Shown here piece after piece: positions 15,705 to 20,459 of a DNA stretch of 20,459 nucleotides (position 1 is the stretch's first letter; each line of letters begins with the position of its first letter). The position numbers and the translations under genes were made by a program. This stretch comes from a virus, in IMG/VR virus record IMGVR_UViG_3300010354_005757, positions 1 through 20,459 of that record; one strand, 5' to 3'. Below the pieces are notes generated by a model. The model did no database searches. It saw only the letters and a program-made list of their open reading frames with translations, and had not been told where the DNA came from.

Positions 15705-16245
15705 GTACATTTTGAACAAATTCTTGTCCAGAACGCTCAACCGATTCACTCCATTGTTGCTGGCCTTCTCGTCCAAATACTATGTCATAGTCTGCTGAAC
15801 TAACAAGCCAGCTGTGATTGAGATTATAAGGATGTTTACCTTTGATTTCTTTTTCCAATTGGCCTGGAGTCCAACCGCATAATCCTACAAACAGTCTCCA
15901 GCGTTTTGGGCAGTTGCCCATAGCCATTTGAGTCAATATATCTACACTGGAACTTAAACTAAACTCATCGTTGATAGGTAATGTATTGTCACAACTCCAT
16001 TCGGCACTATGAAGCATGGTCATTGCTTTAGTGTTTACTGGCCCTCCGATATACATATAGCCTGGCATTTCTATGTGTAAGTTTGCCTGTTTGCCAAATT
16101 CTTTAATAGTTGTTTGACTCTTTTTATTTAAGACTAATCCTACACTACCATTTGAATGGTGCTCGGTAACATAGATAGCTGTCTTTTGCCAAAAGTTTCC
16201 CTTCATCAAGGGCGGTGCAATTAATAGGGTTCCTGTTAAATTCAT
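15691..16245 (-). CDS. YqgE/AlgH (UPF0301) family protein, 184 aa
   Basis: Family signatures are clear: N-terminal LTGTLLIAPPLMKGNFWQKT with YVTEHHSNGSVGLVLNKK (GLVLN 36-40), IGGPVNT (GGPV 67-70), LH (78-79), and a C-terminal FVGLCGWTPGQLEKEI. The length equals the usual ~185 residues. In bacteria the family is widespread and poorly understood; AlgH was named from alginate regulation in Pseudomonas. No enzyme motif is known, and the fold resembles a regulator-like alpha/beta protein. ATG at 16245 overlaps the stop of the hydrolase gene (TAATG), so the pair is coupled. Its place just after a cell-wall-acting protein, and ahead of the HNH gene, is unusual. Homologues occur in some aquatic phages (recollection, not checked). 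Confidence 0.88.
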   Translation of the reverse strand: MNLTGTLLIAPPLMKGNFWQKTAIYVTEHHSNGSVGLVLNKKSQTTIKEFGKQANLHIEMPGYMYIGGPVNTKAMTMLHSAEWSCDNTLPINDEFSLSSSVDILTQMAMGNCPKRWRLFVGLCGWTPGQLEKEIKGKHPYNLNHSWLVSSADYDIVFGREGQQQWSESVERSGQEFVQNVLADF

Positions 16246-18176
16246 TATGAAGATGCTTTAATATTACTGAGAGTATTTAATGCTGTCTTTACTGTAAGGC
16301 CTGCTTTATCGATTCCATTTTTAGCATACTTGCTCTGACCTGTCTGTGGATCAGGAAATGCTGCCCACACTCTAGCTATTTTATCTAAAAATTGTTCATC
16401 CGACATTTGACCACTTAACCATTGATCTAATCCGCATCGTCTTCTTAGATCAAAAATACATATTTCATCTTGAGTTTTTTCATCGAACACTGTGGTTTTA
16501 GGATCTAATCCCATTTGTTTTACAACTTCAGGCAAAGTACCAGTCTTAATATTTGTATACTGATATCGTCCAACAGCATCGCTTATTTTGTTTTTATCAA
16601 CCATAGCCTTTTGAAATTGGTATATTGTTTCTATAGTGGCGTCAGTTAGGCCGTTGATATTCTTAGAAGGAAAAACTATTTCGTAGTTTCCGCCGCTTTC
16701 GTATTTTGCAATGAAATCTAAAACTTTACCAACCTTGCCTTTGGTCACAGCATCCTGTTTAAGGCCTGCCATTGTAACTGCTGTTCCGCTTCCAGGCTTA
16801 ACATCCTTTTCTGAGCTTTTGACCAGTTTAGCTAAAACGTCGGGCTTGCTTTGTAACTGGGCATTTAATTGGTCAACTGTTGCTTGATCTGGTGTTCCTG
16901 TACTAGGTATCTTGTTTGCCTGTTGAAATTTTCGTATAGCATCAGATGTCTCTGGTCCTCTAATACCATCAACTCCGTGTTTAGGTAAAGGGAACCCTAG
17001 TGCAATCAATGCTTTTTGTACATCAGCAACTTCAGGGTTTCGATTACCTTGTGGAACTTCAACGACAAATGAGCCAGTTGGTTTGTCTGTTGTTGGTGTA
17101 CTGCTAGTAGGTGCTTCAGTAGGCTTATCACCAGATTTAACTGTATTAGCAGCTCCTGAATACCAACTCATTGGAGCGTGTATTCCATCTCCATTCTTAA
17201 CACTTAATGCTCCCATATCGATAACTTCAATACCGGATGGTAAATTTGCTTTGACTGTTTGTCTTAGTTGATTCCTATCTTTTGTAAATTTAGGATTGTC
17301 AGTTTCAGCAAATAATACATAATAAACTTTGGCTTTCTTTTGTTTTAGTTTATTAATTAAATCATTAATTCTTCCAGATACCCGTTGTTTATCTTGGCCC
17401 ATCATATCATTAGCACCAACGCTAAGAACAACGGTACTACCTTCAGCAACTTTTTCTATTGCACTGTCATTGTCTTGACTAAACGCACTTCTTCCGTCTG
17501 TGGTCAAATTTTCAAACTTTCCAGCTTTTGCGATAGCATTAGCATGACTATCACCAATAGCATAGATCTTAGCTGTGCCAGCAGGAGGATTATTTGAAGA
17601 ACCTGCGGTCCTAGGCGCACTCGATACAGCCGCTCGAAATATGGCTTTATAAGCATTGCCTCCAGGATGTATACCATCACCCTTGGCAATATTAGGATCA
17701 AATTTGTCTAACGGTCCTAAAAAGGTTGCTCCACTTGATGATGCTATAGATTGTAATTTATCATTCATTCCTGTGTAATCAACAGTCCATGTTTTTGATT
17801 GTGTATAAATTGTCGGTTTTTGAGGAGGAGTTTTACCGGGTCCTACACCTACTAACATTACTGTAGCGCCAGCATCTTTGAGCATTTTGATCTGTTGACT
17901 TACAGGCCCTAAATTTTCGTTTTGAAACTTTTTGCCATCTTCTAACTCTACATTGCCGCTATTGGCTGCTCCACTACTTAAAATTACTATAGCTCCCTTG
18001 GCCTTGCCGCTTTTTGCAAATGGGGAAACTAAGTTCTGTAGAATAAAGCTAGTGTTTTTACCAGGGTTGACATATTCTTGGCTTAGTCCGCCGGCGGCAG
18101 CTATGCCCTTAGCAATACTATCACCAATTACAAAAACGTTTTCGTTAGCTTCGCGTAAAATATCTATTACTCTCAT
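16245..18176 (-). CDS. Multidomain cell-wall hydrolase: two SGNH domains, peptidoglycan-binding and lysozyme-like domains, 643 aa
   Basis: Residues 1-10 (MRVIDILREA) look like a T4 capsid-targeting peptide with a cleavage site after E9 (L-R-E/A). SGNH hydrolase domain 1 (about 14-190) has GDS (S20) and GDGIHPGGN (D167, H170), but GAAN replaces GxND. SGNH domain 2 (about 203-346) has GDS (S210), GAND (N256) and GDGIH (D330, H333). A linker rich in Thr/Pro (350-368) precedes a peptidoglycan-binding domain (about 376-442: DVQKALIALGFPLP, VDGIRGPETSDAIRKFQ). The C-terminal domain (480-640) has FIAKYESGGNYEIVF with likely catalytic E493, AVGRYQY and GLDPKTTVFDEKTQD, typical of phage lysozyme/transglycosylase domains. 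The start is ATG at 18176 (TAATG). Expected action: remove acetyl or ester groups and cut peptidoglycan at entry or exit. Confidence 0.88.
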   Translation of the reverse strand: MRVIDILREANENVFVIGDSIAKGIAAAGGLSQEYVNPGKNTSFILQNLVSPFAKSGKAKGAIVILSSGAANSGNVELEDGKKFQNENLGPVSQQIKMLKDAGATVMLVGVGPGKTPPQKPTIYTQSKTWTVDYTGMNDKLQSIASSSGATFLGPLDKFDPNIAKGDGIHPGGNAYKAIFRAAVSSAPRTAGSSNNPPAGTAKIYAIGDSHANAIAKAGKFENLTTDGRSAFSQDNDSAIEKVAEGSTVVLSVGANDMMGQDKQRVSGRINDLINKLKQKKAKVYYVLFAETDNPKFTKDRNQLRQTVKANLPSGIEVIDMGALSVKNGDGIHAPMSWYSGAANTVKSGDKPTEAPTSSTPTTDKPTGSFVVEVPQGNRNPEVADVQKALIALGFPLPKHGVDGIRGPETSDAIRKFQQANKIPSTGTPDQATVDQLNAQLQSKPDVLAKLVKSSEKDVKPGSGTAVTMAGLKQDAVTKGKVGKVLDFIAKYESGGNYEIVFPSKNINGLTDATIETIYQFQKAMVDKNKISDAVGRYQYTNIKTGTLPEVVKQMGLDPKTTVFDEKTQDEICIFDLRRRCGLDQWLSGQMSDEQFLDKIARVWAAFPDPQTGQSKYAKNGIDKAGLTVKTALNTLSNIKASS

Positions 18177-18427
18177 TATTGACCCTTACGTGTTCCCCAA
18201 TCTGGGATTTTGCCGCCGTATTTTTTACCTTTAACTTTGTGGCCGCCCATGACCATTCGGCTTTTAGGGCTCTTGCCCATTTTATGGCTTTTATTGCCTT
18301 CTCTAGCTCTTAAGCCTTGACTTTTACAACTGGCCAGCATACTAGCACCTAATTCACTATTAGGTTTTGTACTTAGACATAAGTCTCTAGAAGCTCTAGC
18401 TTCGGATATAATTTCGTGGACTTTCAT
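18176..18427 (-). CDS. Small basic protein with T4-type capsid-targeting N-terminus, 83 aa
   Basis: The longer in-frame ATG at 18460 is rejected because it lies in the end of the epimerase gene; the ATG at 18427 gives MKVHEIISEARASRD, close to the T4 internal-protein start MKTYQEFIAEAR. The motif I-S-E before A10 fits the T4 prohead-protease site. The remainder (about residues 30-83) is very rich in Lys, Arg, Gly and Ser (GLRAREGNKSHKMGKS, KVKGKKYGGKIPDWGTRKG), as expected for a DNA-associated internal protein. No zinc or enzyme motif is present. The next gene starts in a TAATG overlap, so this protein and the wall hydrolase, both with the same N-terminal peptide, are co-translated. Packaging in the head with DNA is inferred from the peptide. 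Confidence 0.8.
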   Translation of the reverse strand: MKVHEIISEARASRDLCLSTKPNSELGASMLASCKSQGLRAREGNKSHKMGKSPKSRMVMGGHKVKGKKYGGKIPDWGTRKGQ

Positions 18428-18432
18428 ATGTG

Positions 18433-18440
18433 TATTTATT
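18433..18440 (-). promoter_or_regulatory. Late-promoter-like box close to a start codon
   Basis: The minus strand reads AATAAATA, seven of eight to TATAAATA, but ends only 5 bp before the ATG at 18427. A transcript from it would be leaderless or start within the codon. It also touches the preceding stop. The match may be chance in AT-rich sequence. Confidence 0.3.
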
Positions 18441-19260
18441 AGCTTTCTTGTTCCAACCATTCATACACATTTAGCCACGATCTTTTACCTATAGTTTCTT
18501 TAAGTTTATCTAAATTAGCACAGGTTTTTTGTCTAAAACGCGGTTTTTCTTCGTCTGGAACAGGTATAACTTTTAATTCTACACCCTCTTGCTCAGCAAT
18601 AGTTTCTGCTATATCTAAAAAGCTATGTGCTAGTCCAGATCCAACATTCCAAATTCCGCTACCTTTAACATGTTCTATAAAATCTGTGTGTAAACGACAG
18701 ACATCTCCTACCCATGTCCAGTCTCTATAGATATGTTCAGCGTCTTCCCATACTTCAATGTAGCCCTGTTGTTTAGCCTGTTGTCTACATTTGTGTATAA
18801 AGTTTGCTCTACTACCTCTTAAGTGCATCCATTTTCCATAGACATTAAAGTATCTAAATCCCTGTACCATTATAGTGGGTTTTTGACTAAAGACCCAGCG
18901 ATCAAATAGATACTTGCTCCACGCATAAGGAGTCTGAGGACGGCATTCAGCATATTCTGAAAAATCTCTTGTATTGCCGTATACTGAACTAGTACTAGCA
19001 TACTGTAAGTGAACACCGTGATACTGGCATTCATCAAACAATCTTTGACTAAAGTCTAAATTTTGATTTAAAACTTTGTCTATACTAGATTCTCGCATGT
19101 CTGCGACAGCACCTAAGTGAATAACCCAATCATGGTCTCTTACATCTGGAAAATCATTAGGATCCCAATCCCATCCTTTTACTTCATAATTATTTTGCTT
19201 TAGCCAACTGGTCATATTACGACCGATAAATCCATTGTGGCCTGTAACTAGAATTTTCAT
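18439..19260 (-). CDS. NAD-dependent epimerase, HldD-like (ADP-heptose 6-epimerase type), 273 aa
   Basis: An extended short-chain dehydrogenase. Residues 6-13 hold the nucleotide motif TGHNGFIG (G7, G10, G13); S89-T90-S91-S92 and Y112-x-x-x-K116 (YAWSK) form the catalytic centre. Downstream segments match HldD/RfaD rather than the fucose or galactose epimerases: GFRYFNVYG (134-142), HLRGS, RDWTWVGDV, SGIWNVGSGLAHSF, IPVPDEEKPRFRQKTCANL. HldD interconverts ADP-D- and ADP-L-glycero-D-mannoheptose for lipopolysaccharide core. The protein is somewhat short against the usual ~310 aa. An exact late promoter lies just ahead (19277-19284), so it is made late, which would suit changing the host surface or glycosylating particles. 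Starts with ATG at 19260; a weak GAGG upstream is part of a small palindrome. Confidence 0.88.
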   Translation of the reverse strand: MKILVTGHNGFIGRNMTSWLKQNNYEVKGWDWDPNDFPDVRDHDWVIHLGAVADMRESSIDKVLNQNLDFSQRLFDECQYHGVHLQYASTSSVYGNTRDFSEYAECRPQTPYAWSKYLFDRWVFSQKPTIMVQGFRYFNVYGKWMHLRGSRANFIHKCRQQAKQQGYIEVWEDAEHIYRDWTWVGDVCRLHTDFIEHVKGSGIWNVGSGLAHSFLDIAETIAEQEGVELKVIPVPDEEKPRFRQKTCANLDKLKETIGKRSWLNVYEWLEQES

Positions 19261-19276
19261 AAGAACCTCACTGAGG

Positions 19277-19284
19277 TATTTATA
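19277..19284 (-). promoter_or_regulatory. T4-type late promoter (exact TATAAATA)
   Basis: The minus strand reads TATAAATA with 16 bp to the ATG at 19260. The predicted leader contains a small palindrome CCTCACTGAGG (19266-19276), whose GAGG may act as ribosome site. It sits directly beyond the terminator of the upstream unit, so late transcription of the block 18427-14663 probably begins here. Confidence 0.8.
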
Positions 19285-19289
19285 GCCAT

Positions 19290-19312
19290 AAAAAAAGCCC
19301 CTTGCGGGGCTT
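19290..19312 (-). terminator. Rho-independent terminator of the small early gene
   Basis: Minus-strand stem AAGCCCC (19306-19312) / loop GCAA / GGGGCTT (19295-19301), followed by a run of Us from 19296 to 19290. It is 21 bp past the stop of the 90-residue gene at 19333 and 6 bp ahead of the late promoter. It insulates the early gene from the late epimerase block. Confidence 0.92.
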
Positions 19313-19332
19313 GGCTTTATATTAGTCTAAGA

Positions 19333-19605
19333 TTAGACTAAACCAAGTGCCATGGCCTTGTAACCAGCGGCAACAATACGGCGGCTGGGCTTGCCCATAA
19401 CATACTCAGTGACTTGAACACCGTTACCAGCTTTACGGCTGTTGGTGTAAACTGCGTAACCATTTTGACGGATACGGCTAACTTCGGCACTGATGTTCTT
19501 GATGCCAAAACGCTTCTGAGCTTGAGCAGGAGTAACTGCTTCGCCTTGATAAAGAGCGTTGAAAAGTTTGAAAGTCTTGGTCTCGGGATTGAAATTCTTA
19601 ATCAT
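19333..19605 (-). CDS. Helix-turn-helix DNA-binding-like protein, 90 aa
   Basis: A compact winged-helix layout: helices from FKLFNALYQGEAVTPAQAQ and RFGIKNISAEVSRIRQNGY (12-50), where GIKNISAEVSRIRQNG reads as a recognition helix, then a wing (YAVYTNSRKAGNGVQVTEY, 50-69) and a C-terminal segment (PSRRIVAAGYKAMALG). Small proteins with the same layout are common in T4-like aquatic phages (from memory). It has its own strong sigma70 promoter, a leader with a 5-prime hairpin, AAGGAAA ribosome site and its own terminator, so it is a single-gene unit expressed early and probably highly. A role as transcription regulator of phage or host genes is inferred. DNA target not visible. Confidence 0.82.
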   Translation of the reverse strand: MIKNFNPETKTFKLFNALYQGEAVTPAQAQKRFGIKNISAEVSRIRQNGYAVYTNSRKAGNGVQVTEYVMGKPSRRIVAAGYKAMALGLV

Positions 19606-19628
19606 ATTTTTGTTTTCCTTTTAAAAGT

Positions 19629-19647
19629 GTTAGCTTTCATCGCTAAC
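19629..19647 (-). promoter_or_regulatory. 5-prime leader hairpin of the HTH gene
   Basis: GTTAGC / GATGAAA / GCTAAC on the minus strand: a 6-bp stem with 7-base loop that begins within 2 bases of the predicted start of transcription (about 19649). A hairpin at the very end of an mRNA protects against 5-prime-dependent decay. It does not cover the ribosome site AAGGAAA. A protein-binding operator is an alternative. Confidence 0.5.
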
Positions 19648-19655
19648 GTTCTAGT

Positions 19656-19684
19656 ATTATAATGTATGCTAGATGTAAGGTCAA
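19656..19684 (-). promoter_or_regulatory. Strong sigma70-type promoter (TTGACC-17-TATAAT)
   Basis: The minus strand has TTGACC (19679-19684), 17-bp spacer, TATAAT (19656-19661): eleven of twelve consensus bases with the ideal spacing. It is the best promoter in the window and feeds a one-gene unit ending at the terminator 19290-19312. Host polymerase should use it from the start of infection. Confidence 0.88.
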
Positions 19685-19698
19685 CTAAAACGGTAAAA

Positions 19699-20055
19699 TT
19701 ACTTAACGCCGATGCCCAACGAATCGGCTTCTTCTTTACTCAAGTGACCTTTGAAGTTTTGGCCTGGAAATCGCTTTTCTACTACTTCTAAAGCTTCCTG
19801 TAACGAAGTACCCTGGGCTAGGAATTCTTCAGTGTCTTTGGCGTAGAGGTAAATGGTATTTCCGTGTCGTTCTACACGAATAGGCCTTGTGTCTGCTTTG
19901 ATTTGATCTTCTTCGGGTTTTGAACTCTTATATTTTTCCAGCAGAGTAATCATCTTATCTGGATCAGAAAGTATTTTAGAGAATAACATTCTGGCGTGCC
20001 AAATCCAGCCTACAATAATTCCACAAATAAAACTTATGATTGGAAGAAGATCCAT
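19699..20055 (-). CDS. Membrane-anchored small phage protein, 118 aa
   Basis: Residues 5-20 (PIISFICGIIVGWIWH) form one transmembrane segment with no cleavage site, followed by ARMLFSKI and a charged cytoplasmic region (LLEKYKSSKPEEDQIK). A beta-rich domain follows (RPIRVERHGNTIYLYAKD, EEFLAQGTSLQEALEVVEK) and a motif PGQNFKGHLSKEEADSLGI. Such N-terminally anchored proteins with this C-terminal motif occur in marine T4-like phages by memory; function unknown. A sigma70 promoter upstream marks early expression, so it may act on the inner membrane of the infected cell. Starts with ATG at 20055; the ribosome site is weak (AGAGA). Confidence 0.82.
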   Translation of the reverse strand: MDLLPIISFICGIIVGWIWHARMLFSKILSDPDKMITLLEKYKSSKPEEDQIKADTRPIRVERHGNTIYLYAKDTEEFLAQGTSLQEALEVVEKRFPGQNFKGHLSKEEADSLGIGVK

Positions 20056-20084
20056 GTTAGTCTCTAGTTAGCTGTTGAGCTTAT

Positions 20085-20113
20085 ATTATATTTAATTTGT
20101 TATCAAAAGTCAA
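20085..20113 (-). promoter_or_regulatory. sigma70-type promoter (TTGACT-17-TATAAT)
   Basis: The minus strand has TTGACT (20108-20113), 17-bp spacer, TATAAT (20085-20090). The -35 box contains the TGA stop of the upstream gene, so the two are packed together. The leader to the ATG at 20055 is about 25 bases. Confidence 0.82.
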
Positions 20114-20403
20114 GTATGACTACCCCATTTGAGTGTATAAAATGTATAGTCTTTGCCTGCTAATTCGGCTGTAATAGCATACTGATACCCGTAGGTATTA
20201 TGATCCAAATGTCTATGATATTCTGGTTGATCTACAGCATGTTCCATTATCCATTTTCCTTGTTCGCTGTTTTGCCATTTTAAAAGAGGCTCTGCTGCAT
20301 ATAGATCTGGGTCTTCTGCGTCGCCTATTCGGAATCTGTGTACAACAATTTTATAAATTTGAACTGCTTCGTTGTTAATAATTTTAACTCGATATGACAT
20401 CAT
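20110..20403 (-). CDS. Unknown small phage protein, 97 aa
   Basis: The protein starts at either of two adjacent ATGs (20403 or 20400); the second forms a TGATG overlap with the preceding gene's stop and is as likely as the first. The body is aromatic-rich and mixed: YRVKIINNEAVQIYKIVVHRFR, GDAEDPDLYAAEPLLKWQ, EQGKWIMEHAV, YHRHLDHNTYGYQYAITAEL. No signal, membrane segment or catalytic motif. The clustered His and Tyr at 77-90 could bind metal but lack a known pattern. Likely early, by its neighbours. Confidence 0.78.
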   Translation of the reverse strand: MMSYRVKIINNEAVQIYKIVVHRFRIGDAEDPDLYAAEPLLKWQNSEQGKWIMEHAVDQPEYHRHLDHNTYGYQYAITAELAGKDYTFYTLKWGSHT

Positions 20404-20459
20404 GGAAATGCTATCTCTATAGGTAAGGATTCTTCATTAGCATAAACTGTGGTAATAGG
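20400..20459 (-). CDS. C-terminal end of a gene entering from the right (partial)
   Basis: Minus-strand reading gives 19 residues PITTVYANEESLPIEIAFP followed by TGA (20402-20400). The stop overlaps the start of the next gene, which is the coupling pattern seen elsewhere in this window. Composition is protein-like; no function can be assigned from so little. Confidence 0.6.
   Translation of the reverse strand, partial: PITTVYANEESLPIEIAFP

Noticed and set aside
1-20459. tRNA genes, CRISPR array, insertion sequences, integrase or attachment sites
   Set aside because: All gaps between genes are under about 100 bases and none folds as a tRNA by eye; no transposase or integrase motifs and no spaced short repeats were found.

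Overview
The window looks like part of a T4-like aquatic myovirus genome (marine or freshwater). The evidence is tight gene packing, a long run of tail-fibre/baseplate-type proteins on the minus strand, exact T4-type late-promoter boxes (TATAAATA), a multidomain phage cell-wall hydrolase, and several small proteins of the kind seen in marine T4-like phages. No terminase, capsid or replication gene lies in the window, so this placement is inference. A glycine-using (C4 pathway) 5-aminolevulinate synthase hints at an alphaproteobacterial host or gene donor, perhaps of the SAR11 type, but does not prove it.

Layout. Positions 1-651 (+) hold the end of one gene and two small genes behind a consensus sigma70-type promoter. 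They close at a bidirectional terminator (710-734). Positions 735-13426 (-) form one long late virion block, transcribed from 13426 down to 735: a small conserved protein, two fibre proteins with an FSGSY repeat and a collagen-like stretch, a 756-residue fibre with three ~100-residue repeats, a fibre of 319 residues (TTG start), a 1309-residue structural protein, three small proteins, a 612-residue structural protein and two unknown proteins. Positions 13467-14666 (+) carry the 5-aminolevulinate synthase, the only complete plus-strand gene in the interior. Positions 14663-19260 (-) carry a secreted thermonuclease-like enzyme, an HNH endonuclease, a YqgE/AlgH-family protein, a 643-residue SGNH + SGNH + peptidoglycan-binding + lysozyme-like protein, a small basic protein and an HldD-like sugar epimerase. 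Positions 19290-20459 (-) carry a terminator and small genes, at least two with their own sigma70-type promoter.

The DNA shows two promoter classes. Four promoters have an exact TATAAT and a 17-bp spacer to a TTG-type -35 box (near 63, 15690, 19670 and 20099), and fit early or middle expression by host polymerase. Exact or near TATAAATA boxes lie ahead of the epimerase, the nuclease and the start of the virion block, and fit late expression. Translation within the blocks is often coupled by TAATG overlaps.

The most interesting points are: the aminolevulinate synthase with a complete active site placed between late blocks, suggesting viral boosting of tetrapyrrole synthesis; two neighbouring proteins (643 and 83 residues) that begin with a peptide closely resembling the T4 capsid-targeting sequence with its prohead-protease site, suggesting that a cell-wall hydrolase/esterase and a basic protein are packaged in the head and ejected; and visible modular duplication in the fibre cluster (three identical 42-bp repeats, ~100-residue repeats, a shared collinear 105-residue C-terminal domain, and a shared domain between the two large structural proteins).
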